A stretch of DNA of 64,000 nucleotides from Kineobactrum salinum. Its GTDB lineage: Bacteria; Pseudomonadota; Gammaproteobacteria; Pseudomonadales; Halieaceae. Within the stretch, counting starts at the first letter, position 1; each line of letters begins with the position of its first letter. The position numbers were made by a program, and so were the translations under genes. Shown here one piece after another: positions 55,622-64,000 of the stretch. Location: contig NZ_CP048711.1 in assembly GCF_010669285.1 (NCBI RefSeq), forward strand, positions 3,348,001-3,412,000, read 5' to 3'. The notes beneath the pieces were generated by a model. It made no database searches and was not told the origin of the DNA. It saw only the letters and a list, made by a program, of their open reading frames with translations.

Positions 55622-57393
55622 ATGAACAAATTCCGGCGTGGAGGCGCGGCAGTCATAGTGGCGATCACACTCGCTTGCGCTTTGGTTGCGGGACGGGCTC
55701 AGGCTGAACGCGTCTCGCCGCCCAACGCGAGCCAGGTAGAGGTTGCCTTCAACATCCGCGTGCCGATGCGCGACGGAGTCGAGCTGTCGACCGATGTCTA
55801 CCAGCCAGCCGCGCCGGGGCGCTATCCGGTCATTGTTGCGCGCACTCCCTACAACAAGTCTCCGGCGTGGGACCGGCGGGGCCGTTGGTGGGCGCAGCGG
55901 GGTTACGTGTTCGCTGTGCAGGATGTGCGTGGCCGTGGCGACTCCGACGGGAAGTTCTACCCGCTCGTCAACGAAGCCGCCGACGGCATCGATACCTATG
56001 ACTGGGCGGCCAACCAGACCTGGTCTTCCGGCGAAGTTGCCGGCTTTGGTGGATCCTATGGGGCCTGGACGCAGCTCTATCCGGCCGCGAAGGGACGTCG
56101 GTCACTCACGGCCATGCTTTTGATGGCCGTGCCGCCCGATCCTGATCGTGCGTTCCCATACTCCTCCGGAGGCGCTGCGATTCCCGCGACAGCGGCCTGG
56201 CTCGCCAGCCTCGACGGCCGTATGTATCAGAGTCTCGATAACATAGATCTCGAGGCGGCCTACAGTGGTCGCCCCCTGATCGACATGGACCTCCGGCTGG
56301 GTCGCAAGATGCCGGTCTGGCGAGACTGGATCGCCGCGGGGCCAAGCCGTGCCTACTGGGCAAACTTATCCTATCAAGCCGCGCTCCTGAACTCCGTCAC
56401 GCCAGGGCTTTGGATTACAGGTTGGTACGATGATGTGCTGGTTGGCGCAACCGAGAACTTTACCGCCATGACCAGTGAGGCGCGCGATTCGCAGGCGCGG
56501 ACGCGCCATTGGCTGGTCATTGGCCCATGGGGGCATGCTATCAACGCGGATCGCAAGCTGGGAGATATCGACTTCGGACCAGACGCTGTCATCGACCTGG
56601 ATGACCTGCAACGCCGTTGGTTCGATTATTGGCTGAAGGGTGCCGATAACGGCTTTAATAAGGAGCCACGGGTCAAGCTCTTCGTCATGGGCTCCAACCA
56701 GTGGATCTCCGAGAACGAGTGGCCCATCGCCCGTACTCGATATGTACCCTACTACTTGCGTAGCGAAGGGGGGCAAATACATTGAATGGCGACGGTCGTC
56801 TGTCCACGGAGACGCCGCCACCAGGCGAGGCGGCGGATCGTTATCGCTTCGATCCGGAGAACCCCGCTCCATACGCGACCGGTCTCGACGCAAAGCAGAT
56901 GGGGGGGCCGGACGACTATCGGAAGGTTGAGTTGCGCAGCGATGTCCTCGTCTATACGACCGCCGCATTCACGCAGAACCAGCGTGTATGCGGCCCACTG
57001 CAGGTCGTGCTCTTCGCAAGCTCATCCGCGAGGGACACAGACTGGACCGCAAAGCTGCTGGTAGTTCATCCGAGTGGATATGCCCAAAGGCTGAACGACG
57101 GAATTATCAGGGCCCGATATCGGCATGGCACCGATAGTGAGTCACTACTCACGCCGGGTAAGCCGGAGGAATACCGCATCGACCTTTGGGCGACGTGTCT
57201 CGACGTGCTGCCTGGTTATCGACTGCGCCTTGAAATTTCCTCCAGCGCCGCGGGGAAGTACGATGTCAATCTGAATACCGGCGGAGATCAGGCGCGCGAA
57301 AAATCGTCGGTGGTCGCCGAGCAAACCGTGCACCACAATGCGCTCCGTCCGTCCCATATTCTTCTTCCGTTTGTCTCGCCAAAAGACGAATAG
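55622..57393 (+). CDS. Secreted CocE/NonD-family alpha/beta hydrolase, one frameshift
   Basis: About 590 residues after repair. Signal peptide from the ATG at 55622 (MNKFRRGGAAVIVAITLACAL). Alpha/beta hydrolase triad: Ser in GFGGSYGAWTQ, Asp in ITGWYDD, His in GPWGH. C-terminal jelly-roll domain typical of cocaine esterase and X-Pro dipeptidyl peptidase (VCGPLQVVLFASSSARDTDW, PGYRLRLEISSS). The frame breaks at the G6 run 56768-56773: YYLRSEGG then ANTLNGDGRLST after one added G. Members cut esters or amides such as alpha-amino acid esters. Followed 24 bases later by the amidohydrolase. Confidence 0.9.
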
Positions 57394-57417
57394 CCACACA
57401 CCAGGAGGTCCCGTGCC

Positions 57418-58713
57418 ATGTTATCCATGATTCGCAGTTACCTGAGCGTCCTCGCTCTCGTCCTTGGCTACCTGTTTTGCCCGTCGGCAATAGCGGTTTC
57501 CGATAGTGAGGCGAGAGCAACGGGGACGACCTCGATTCCCGAGACCTATGTTATTCACGCCGGGCACCTTCTGGCGGTACCGGGACAGCCCGCAGAGGCT
57601 CGCAAATCGATCGTCGTGCAAGACGGCAAAATCGTGGCTATCAAGGAGGGATTTGTGGATGGCCCGAGGGTAGTTGACCTGTCCCAGGCCTACGTCCTTC
57701 CGGGCCTGATTGACCTCCATACTCATATGTCGCTGCCTTCGTTGGAGCAAATGAATACCTGGCGCCTGCGAAGGCCCGAAGCGGTGATGCTGGAAACTTT
57801 GCCGCGACTCCAGAGTATGCTCGAGGCGGGTTTCACAACAGTGCGTGATTTGGGCGACGAAGCCTCGATCATGTACCAACTCGCCGATGCCACCCGTCGC
57901 GGAATCGTGACAGGCCCCCGAATCATTGCTTCCGAACCTTTTTTTGGCATCGGTAACGGGTACAGCTCGGCGGACACGTTGGGCTTCCGGGCCGAGCTCG
58001 AGCCTTTTTATGCAAGCCGCGGATACTGCGAAAGTCGTGATCAGTGCCGCAATGCGGTCCGTGAGGAGATCCGGCGTGGCGCGGGAGTGATAAAAATTCG
58101 GCTCTCCTACATGCCCCTGGTCGACGGACGAATCGAGAGCGTCGAAACAGTTGAAGAGATCAAATGGATCATTGACATGGCGCATCAGCTGAAACGGACC
58201 GTTGCGGTTCATACGGTCGTGGGCGCAAGTGGCGCTCCGGTGAGCAACGCGATCCTGGCCGGCGCCGACACCATCGAGCACGGTCCTCTTGGCGAAGAAG
58301 AGATCGCACTAATGAAGGAAATGGGCACCGCTTATGTGCCGACACTATCGGTCGCCAGGCTCTCGACGCAATATCCGCAACTTTATCCAAAGATACGCGC
58401 CGGTGCCAAGAAGGCAGCATACGCCGGCGTGAAGTTCGGCTTTGGCTCGGACTTTCCCCTTGTCAGCATCCCGCGCTCTTTTGAGGAATTCCTAGAACTG
58501 CAGGCAGTGGGCCTTACCCCAACCGAGGCTATCAAAGCCGCGACGGTCAATGCAGCAGATATCCTCCAGATGTCTGACGAGATTGGATCGATTGGGCCAG
58601 GCAAGGCTGCCGATATCATTGCCGTGATGGGTGATCCAGAGACGGATCTGCGCTTGTTGGGAAACATTGCGTTCGTTATGAAAGCGGGGGTAATAGTCAA
58701 GGGCTTGCAATGA
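57418..58713 (+). CDS. Secreted amidohydrolase (imidazolonepropionase/prolidase-like)
   Basis: 431 residues. Signal peptide (1-27, ending SAIAVSDS). Metal site: HxH in DLHTHMSL, carboxylated Lys in VIKIRLSY, His in VAVHTVVGA and IEHGPLG, Asp in FGFGSDFPL. AGGAGG precedes the ATG. Same broad family as the gene at the window start, but with an intact frame. Members hydrolyse Xaa-Pro or other dipeptides and cyclic amides. Between the CocE-type hydrolase and M19 dipeptidase in one operon. Confidence 0.92.
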   Translation: MLSMIRSYLSVLALVLGYLFCPSAIAVSDSEARATGTTSIPETYVIHAGHLLAVPGQPAEARKSIVVQDGKIVAIKEGFVDGPRVVDLSQAYVLPGLIDLHTHMSLPSLEQMNTWRLRRPEAVMLETLPRLQSMLEAGFTTVRDLGDEASIMYQLADATRRGIVTGPRIIASEPFFGIGNGYSSADTLGFRAELEPFYASRGYCESRDQCRNAVREEIRRGAGVIKIRLSYMPLVDGRIESVETVEEIKWIIDMAHQLKRTVAVHTVVGASGAPVSNAILAGADTIEHGPLGEEEIALMKEMGTAYVPTLSVARLSTQYPQLYPKIRAGAKKAAYAGVKFGFGSDFPLVSIPRSFEEFLELQAVGLTPTEAIKAATVNAADILQMSDEIGSIGPGKAADIIAVMGDPETDLRLLGNIAFVMKAGVIVKGLQ

Positions 58714-58738
58714 GAGTATTTGACGGGAGGCGAGGAGA

Positions 58739-59767
58739 ATGCCGGCAATCCGCCACAAGCAACCAATCTCCGTTAACTATAGGGCAACTTTGCATATGAA
58801 CTCGATCGTTCTAGACAATCATGTATGTCTTCCCTTCCATCGAGACAGAGAGTTCGTTTTTGAATGCCTGAACCTTCATCGTCAGGCGGGGTTTACGGTG
58901 ATTTCGATCAATATTGGATGCGGTGAGATGTCGTGGGAGTCCCATATTAGCTTTGCGGAGAAACTACGCAACTGGATAGAGCAACGTCCCGAACAATATC
59001 ACTTAATTCAGTCAAGGAAAGAGCTAATCGAAAAGGAAAATTCAGGCGATCAGCGCTTGGGGATCTTCTTTGACGTCGAAGGCGGTTCCCTCCTCAATGG
59101 CGACAGTTCCAGGCTATCAACGTTGTATAACCTCGGTGTACGCTGGATGTGCCTGACCTACAATAAATCCAATGACCTTGTTGGAGGATGCTTGCCCGGG
59201 TCAGCTGACGGTGGTTTGACTCCCATCGGGCGGGAAGTTGTCGAGGAAATGGACCGGCTGGGAATTATCGTATGCTGCAGCCATACTGGACATCGCTCTG
59301 CCATGGAATTAATCGCACATACCAGGAATCCCCCAATTTTCTCTCACTCGAATTCGGCGGCGGTATATCCGCATTGGCGCAACATTGATGACGCGCTTGC
59401 GAAAATGTGCGCAGACAAGGGTGGCGTAATCTGCCTCAACGGAGTCGGCCCGTTTATTGGTAGCGGTAGGTCAGACCTGGCAGGCTTTCTGATACACCTG
59501 GATTATATGATCGATCTCGTGGGTCCTTCTCATGTCGGTATCGGACTTGACTATGTCTACGATACCCAAGAACTGGAGGATTGTGTCCAGGAAAATCCTT
59601 CGCTCTTCGGTGACTCGCTGCAAGGGGCCGAAAGGTTTACATTTGTTCCGCCGACAGCTCTGCCTGAAATCCAGGCGCATTTAATTCAACGAGGCCTGAG
59701 TCGGGAGGAGGTCCATTGTATTCTTGGCAGAAATATAGTGCGGGTTGCCTCAGAAGTTTGGAACTGA
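58739..59767 (+). CDS. M19 family dipeptidase, HxC variant
   Basis: 342 residues from the ATG at 58739, which has GGGAGG at good spacing; an internal Met at 58796 is the alternative. No signal peptide, so cytoplasmic, unlike the homologue at 23439. The N-terminal metal pair reads DNHVCLPFH, with Cys in place of the usual Asp of HxD. Other M19 landmarks: GIFFDVEGG (bridging Glu), LGVRWMCLTYN, VCCSHTGHRSA, IFSHSNSAA, VGIGLDYVYD. Likely hydrolyses dipeptides with D-residues or related amides. Followed immediately by the DadA-type gene (starts overlap region). Confidence 0.88.
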   Translation: MPAIRHKQPISVNYRATLHMNSIVLDNHVCLPFHRDREFVFECLNLHRQAGFTVISINIGCGEMSWESHISFAEKLRNWIEQRPEQYHLIQSRKELIEKENSGDQRLGIFFDVEGGSLLNGDSSRLSTLYNLGVRWMCLTYNKSNDLVGGCLPGSADGGLTPIGREVVEEMDRLGIIVCCSHTGHRSAMELIAHTRNPPIFSHSNSAAVYPHWRNIDDALAKMCADKGGVICLNGVGPFIGSGRSDLAGFLIHLDYMIDLVGPSHVGIGLDYVYDTQELEDCVQENPSLFGDSLQGAERFTFVPPTALPEIQAHLIQRGLSREEVHCILGRNIVRVASEVWN

Positions 59768-59768
59768 A

Positions 59769-61112
59769 ATGAAATACGGCCCAAACAAAGGCACCGAGAT
59801 CAAATACATGATGAAACAACGACACGAATTGACGAACAATTGCGATAAGCCGCTGACTATTGTAATCGGCGCTGGACTAGCTGGAGTTTCCACCGCCTAT
59901 GCGCTCGCGGCGCGCGGCGTGCCGACACTACTGATTGACGAAGGCTCTGAGCCTGCTAGTGGCTCAAGCCACGCCAACGCGGGTATGCTTACTTCATCCA
60001 TGTCAAGTCCGTGGAATTCCCCGGGCTTGTTGTGGCAGGTCGCCAAAGCCACATTCGGTGGATCTTCGCCGTTCAGTATAAGGGCCGGTCAGATGCTAAA
60101 GTTGGCTTTCTGGGGTCTATCTTTTTTCCGCAGCGCGAATACACGACACTATCAATATGCGTCCAAGATGAACTTCAGGCTGGCTCAATATTCGATGGGG
60201 AGAACACGAGCACTTCGTACTGCCCTGAATCTGGAGTATGACAGCGATTCGCAGGGTACTCTAAAGATTTTCCGAGATCACAAGGCATTTTCTCGCGCAA
60301 TCGGTCTGGCGAGATCTATGTGTAACGAAGGTCTTGCATTCTCGGTTGTCACTCCAGAAGAAATAATTCAGATTGAGCCCATGTTAGCCAGTAAGATCGG
60401 AAGCATCATAGGAGGAATATACTATCCGGATGACGAATCCGGTGACGCCAATAAATTTACCCAGCGACTATTCGACGAATTCGTAAGGGTAGGCGGCGAG
60501 GTACGTTTCAATACATGTATTGCACGGATCGTCGAAGACAAGAACGGCATCGTCGGTGTTGAAACATCGGCAGGCATTGTCGACTGCAAGCAAGTAGTGG
60601 TTGCAGCGGGGCATGCCAGCGTCGGACTCCTCGCCCTGAACAGCATTTCCCTGCCCATAAAGCCCGTTAAAGGATATTCGGTCACCTTTGAGTGCAAAGA
60701 GGGGTATTTACCCCGTGTTCCTGTAGTCGACGATGGCAACTTTGCGGTGGTTACACCCTTGGGATCACGCCTGCGAGTTTCTGGGTTCGCCGAATTTTCA
60801 GGTAATGATGACACCATTGACGATTCGCGGGTGGCAGAGCTTGTGTCCGCATTGGATAACATATATCCGTCGATTGGGTCGAGATTGAGACTGCATGAAG
60901 CAAAGGCCTGGACGGGATTGCGTCCGGTTTCAGCAGACGGTCTGCCGTTTATCGGTGGCACCTCAATAAAAGGACTATTTTTGAACACTGGCCATGGGCA
61001 TCTTGGGTGGACAATGGCAGCCGGCTCCGGCCATCTGCTCGCAGATCACATGCTGGACCAGCCGGCTGAGATCGATATCAGGCCGTATCAGATTGATCGT
61101 GATTATTTCTGA
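59769..61112 (+). CDS. DadA-type FAD-dependent D-amino acid dehydrogenase
   Basis: 447 residues. FAD-binding TIVIGAGLAGVSTAYALAARG, the DadA phrase SGSSHANAGMLTSS, and the C-terminal cofactor region WTGLRPVSADGLPFIG and FLNTGHGHLGWTMAAGSG. Oxidatively deaminates D-amino acids (or D-proline-type imino acids), passing electrons to the respiratory chain. Starts one base after the M19 stop; an internal ATG at 59808 is also possible. The neighbour order suggests it takes the D-residue freed by the dipeptidase. Confidence 0.9.
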   Translation: MKYGPNKGTEIKYMMKQRHELTNNCDKPLTIVIGAGLAGVSTAYALAARGVPTLLIDEGSEPASGSSHANAGMLTSSMSSPWNSPGLLWQVAKATFGGSSPFSIRAGQMLKLAFWGLSFFRSANTRHYQYASKMNFRLAQYSMGRTRALRTALNLEYDSDSQGTLKIFRDHKAFSRAIGLARSMCNEGLAFSVVTPEEIIQIEPMLASKIGSIIGGIYYPDDESGDANKFTQRLFDEFVRVGGEVRFNTCIARIVEDKNGIVGVETSAGIVDCKQVVVAAGHASVGLLALNSISLPIKPVKGYSVTFECKEGYLPRVPVVDDGNFAVVTPLGSRLRVSGFAEFSGNDDTIDDSRVAELVSALDNIYPSIGSRLRLHEAKAWTGLRPVSADGLPFIGGTSIKGLFLNTGHGHLGWTMAAGSGHLLADHMLDQPAEIDIRPYQIDRDYF

Positions 61113-62271
61113 GTCGCAAGCAAACGCTCCTTCGCTACGTTCAGGCTGAGGTCGCTCGAAAAGAGTAGATTGCCTGCCATGAGCTTGCCGATGATCCCAG
61201 GGGCACTACTCAAGCGCTGGGATATCTCTGAAAGAGCATCTGCCGGTGAAAGCTCCCGCAATTGCGTTGGACTTAGACCGACTGCTGTGCGATAGAGCTT
61301 GGTGAAATGCGACGCATCTGAAAACCCATATTCAATTGCGATATCGGTGATTGTTCGTTTTGTGTAAAGGACATCCCTGTTGCCGTGGCCCAAACGGAGG
61401 TGTCGGAAGAATGTTGCTGCCGAAAGGCCGAATTCATTGTTGAACAAACGATTGATTTTGGTTTTGTGAAGCCCCGCCTGTTCCGCCAGTTTTTCCATAT
61501 TAAATGCGTATCGAATACTGCGATCCATGATCAGAATCGATCGGCGTAGTTGTGGGTCTTTAATTCCGTGAAACCAGTCGGCTTCTAGATGAGGTTGAGG
61601 AGAGCGGATACTTCGTGGCGATTCCATCAGCATGCCGCTAACTCCGAGCCTCGCGATAGTCTTTCCGCAGTATTGTTCTATGACGTAGGCTGCGACGTCG
61701 CCAGACGCGCCGCCCCCGCACAAGTCAGGCAGCGATCGTCTTCATAATAGACAACGTCCGTAATGCAGTTATGATCGGGAAAAGCGAGCTGAAAATCCGG
61801 CTTATGAAACCAGTGTACGCAAGTTGTCCGGTGCTTCATCAGGCCCGAGTAGGCGAGAGCAAAACTTCCAGTACAGAGACCTACAACCAGCTTGCCTGAT
61901 TCATGTGTTTCGGCGATATATCTAGTCAACCGCGGGTCTATGTGTTGATGCCCTTTTACAAGGCCGCCAACTACCACGAGGCAGTCAAAGTCGATCGGTC
62001 TCCGAAGAGTCTCCCAGGGGACAAGCTTGGCTCCGCAACTCGATCGAACAGGACTGAGGTCGAGGTTGAGTATTGTCCACGAGCAATACAATTGCCGGTT
62101 TCCGAAGTTGTCGTCGGCTGAAAGCCTGAGCGTATCAAGAAAGCCGGCCAGGGCGCTCAATGTGAATTCAGGTAGTAAAATGAACCCAACAGAGAGCATG
62201 CTCTCGGGGGTGTTCCTGTCATCTGTCATTGCAGGACCCACCATCTGTTGATTTGTATAGCCTTCCAACAA
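61103..62271 (-). CDS. GlxA-type AraC-family regulator with DJ-1/PfpI domain, one frameshift
   Basis: Up to 389 residues after repair. N-terminal class I amidotransferase-like domain (SVGFILLPEFTLSALAGFLDTLR split in family style; VVVGGLVKG; GLCTGSFALAYSG) and C-terminal AraC HTH (MEKLAEQAGLHKTKINRLF, ITDIAIEYGFSDASHFTKLY). The frame breaks at the run 61713-61717: RCLTCAGG then ASGDVAAYVIEQ after one added base. The start is uncertain; the Met at 62199 (MLSVGFIL) fits family N-termini. Convergent with and overlapping the DadA gene by 10 bases. Regulators of this type control amino acid or choline-derivative catabolism (ArgR/GbdR-like), so it probably governs this cluster. Confidence 0.87.
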
Positions 62272-62428
62272 TGTATCTGTCCTCTATCCATTACGTACCA
62301 GTCGATCATCCGTGATCGGCCCTGGAATTTATAGATTGCATGTAAAAATATACTGATAGTTGGCGTGAATGTTATGGCGCTGTCTGCGACACGTCAATAC
62401 TCTGAGGATTGAACGACGTAAAGAATAC

Positions 62429-63586
62429 ATGGAGGCTATCGGATTGACAGTCATCGAAGCGAACCAGACGGTATTGCTTGGTGTGGTCATCGTTTGTGCG
62501 GTGGCGGCAAGCGTAGTGTTAGAGCGATGGAGATTCGGCAAAGTCCTGTCAAGTGCACTGATCGCAATGATGCTGGGCATGTTGCTGGTGAATGTACGGC
62601 TTATTCCAGATTCGGCGCCATTCTATGGCTTCATCTACTCCTCACTGGTTCCGATTGCACTTCCACTGTTTCTGTACGAGGCGGAGTGGAAAAGGGTTGC
62701 CACCGAAGCCGGGCAGCTTGCCAAATTGTTTGCAGCAGGAGCCGTCGGTGTCCTTCTCGGTGCTATGCTGGCTGCATTGATCGTCGATGTAGGCGAAAAT
62801 TCCAAAGACTGGGCAAGCGTATTTGCAGCCAGTTATGTGGGTGGAACAGTAAACTTCCTCTCCGTAGCGACTTCTCTGGAACTTCCGGAAAAGGAAATAG
62901 CTGTTGCGCTGGCGGTTGACACGATCGCAGGTATGACTCTATTGGCTTTTTTGTTGGTGCTGCCGGTGGTGAAGGTAATTGCAGGTTTGTTTCCACAGGA
63001 AATCGGGAGTATGGGTGCGGACGCCTTAGATCCCGAGAGTCGACTGATGGATAGTATGGCAGTCAAAGCGACGTCGGCGGCAATGGGGCTGGCGGTCAGC
63101 GTTACAATTTATGTCCTATCCAGACTTGTCGCACAGGGGATTGGAGGAGAAACGTACCTGACTCTAATTGTTACAGCGATCACACTGGTGCTAGCCAACG
63201 CTTATCCGCAAACAATGTCCAAACTGCGCGCCAGTTACGGGCTTGGCGTACTGATCATGTTGGCCTTTTTCTTTATTGTCGGTGTGTCCGCGAACCTGCA
63301 TGAGTTGCGAGAGTCCGGCCTTGATTTTGTTCTGTTTATCGCAACGATTATTGTTTGTCATCTTATCGCCATATTGAGCATTGCCAGAATATTCGGGTTT
63401 CGTCTGAGCGAAGCCATTGTTGTGTCATGTGCATGCGCAATGGGTCCTACGGTTGCAGCAGGCGTTGCGGGCAGCAAACGTTGGATTAATCTTGTAACCC
63501 CAGGCATTGTCCTGGGAATATTTGGATATGCGACGGCCAACTTTCTGGGCTTGGCCCTGGCAAGGACTCTGGGAGTATTAGATTGA
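62429..63586 (+). CDS. DUF819 family membrane transporter-like protein
   Basis: 385 residues from the ATG at 62429 (MEAIGLTVIEANQTV), with roughly 10 membrane spans. DUF819 landmarks: FIYSSLVPIALPLFLYEAEW, SYVGGTVNFLSVATSLEL, and CACAMGPTVAAGVAGSKRW. The family is unassigned but resembles permeases. It is divergent from the GlxA regulator and precedes the second ornithine-cyclodeaminase-family gene, so it may carry the cluster's amino acid product. Confidence 0.88.
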   Translation: MEAIGLTVIEANQTVLLGVVIVCAVAASVVLERWRFGKVLSSALIAMMLGMLLVNVRLIPDSAPFYGFIYSSLVPIALPLFLYEAEWKRVATEAGQLAKLFAAGAVGVLLGAMLAALIVDVGENSKDWASVFAASYVGGTVNFLSVATSLELPEKEIAVALAVDTIAGMTLLAFLLVLPVVKVIAGLFPQEIGSMGADALDPESRLMDSMAVKATSAAMGLAVSVTIYVLSRLVAQGIGGETYLTLIVTAITLVLANAYPQTMSKLRASYGLGVLIMLAFFFIVGVSANLHELRESGLDFVLFIATIIVCHLIAILSIARIFGFRLSEAIVVSCACAMGPTVAAGVAGSKRWINLVTPGIVLGIFGYATANFLGLALARTLGVLD

Positions 63587-63635
63587 TTAGGACTAGTTCA
63601 CGATATCTCACCGTCACTCGAACAGGCGGCCGAGT

Positions 63636-64000
63636 ATGATGAAACACTATACGGCATCGGATATCGCACATCTTTGTAGCTATCCCGACTTGATCGAGGA
63701 GATGAGAAATATTTTTCTCGCAAAGGGGGACGGTGTACAGAGACAGCATTTGAAAATCGGTAGCGACGGCGCGCTCTTGATGATGCCGGCCGTCGAGGGC
63801 GAACGCTACTTCGGGGTTAAACTGACAACCGTCTTTCCCGCCAACCCGGAGCAAGGAAAGGAGACGATCCAGGGCATATTTTGCTTGTTTGACAGGTCGT
63901 CCGGAACCCTTCTCGCGACCTTTGACGCATCGGAGCTGACCGCCCGAAGAACGGCCGCAGCCTCCGCTCTGGCCGCTTCATATTTATCGCGTCCAGACAG
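63636..64000 (+). CDS. Ornithine cyclodeaminase / mu-crystallin family protein, 3' end beyond window
   Basis: The first 121 residues are visible from the ATG at 63636 (or 63639). Family landmarks: substrate region HLKIGSDGALLMMPA, FGVKLTTVFPANP with the conserved Lys, and TFDASELTARRTAAASALAA just before the Rossmann domain, which lies outside the window. Members include ornithine cyclodeaminase, alanine dehydrogenase and pyrroline-2-carboxylate reductase. In this cluster a role in reducing or deaminating the product of the DadA-type oxidase is plausible. Related to, but distinct from, the gene at 1037-2011. Confidence 0.88.
   Translation, partial: MMKHYTASDIAHLCSYPDLIEEMRNIFLAKGDGVQRQHLKIGSDGALLMMPAVEGERYFGVKLTTVFPANPEQGKETIQGIFCLFDRSSGTLLATFDASELTARRTAAASALAASYLSRPD

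Overview
The window reads as chromosomal DNA of a high-GC, aerobic, heterotrophic gammaproteobacterium. TonB-linked uptake is prominent, there is a PEP-CTERM-type surface protein, and extragenic palindromes resemble those I associate with marine Halieaceae-type genomes. The family-level placement is a weak inference; the class is more secure. Genes between about 1 and 30 kb look native. The stretch at about 35-47 kb is visibly more AT-rich and looks acquired.

Layout. 1-6.5 kb: amidohydrolase, ornithine-cyclodeaminase-family enzyme, LysR regulator, aspartate kinase, M20 peptidase and DUF2721 protein. 6.5-8.8 kb: palindromic repeats, a FAD oxidoreductase with a Rieske tail and a DUF72 remnant. 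9-20 kb: housekeeping and stress genes (thpR, acylphosphatase, class I aldolase, CBS, hemerythrin and SRPBCC proteins, the pabB-pabA-pabC operon, NnrS, DUF488, cytochrome c, an orphan sdhB). 20-30 kb: aromatic amino acid decarboxylase, two paralogous TPR proteins flanking an XRE regulator / M19 dipeptidase / ALDH7 set, a TonB receptor and its terminator, and a GST. 30.7-34.9 kb: a repeat-rich scar zone with an MFS transporter, a GFA protein, a MITE-like element and an IS66 remnant. 35-43.4 kb: a second TonB-linked cluster (MFS, nitrilase-like protein without the catalytic Cys, AraC regulator, octopine/nopaline-type dehydrogenase, 3-hydroxyacyl-CoA dehydrogenase, receptor). 43.4-51.7 kb: a large uncharacterised membrane protein, AbiE and MazEF toxin-antitoxin modules, a PEP-CTERM protein and a broken integrase. 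About 51.77 kb: the 3' part of a tRNA-Met gene, probably an attachment site. 52-64 kb: LysE exporter, a dead TRAP subunit, then a third TonB-linked cluster (receptor, secreted CocE-type hydrolase, secreted amidohydrolase, M19 dipeptidase, DadA-type oxidase, GlxA-type regulator, DUF819 transporter, a second ornithine-cyclodeaminase-family gene running off the end).

The theme is modular catabolism of amino acid derivatives. Each cluster pairs an outer-membrane receptor with hydrolases that cut amide or ester bonds, oxidoreductases for the released amino or imino acids, and its own regulator type (XRE-cupin, AraC, GlxA). The substrates cannot be read from sequence.

A major caveat: twelve otherwise intact genes are each broken by one single-base indel, nearly always in or beside a short G or C run. 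This pattern points to consensus sequencing error more than gene decay. Those genes are annotated below as single loci with the break marked.
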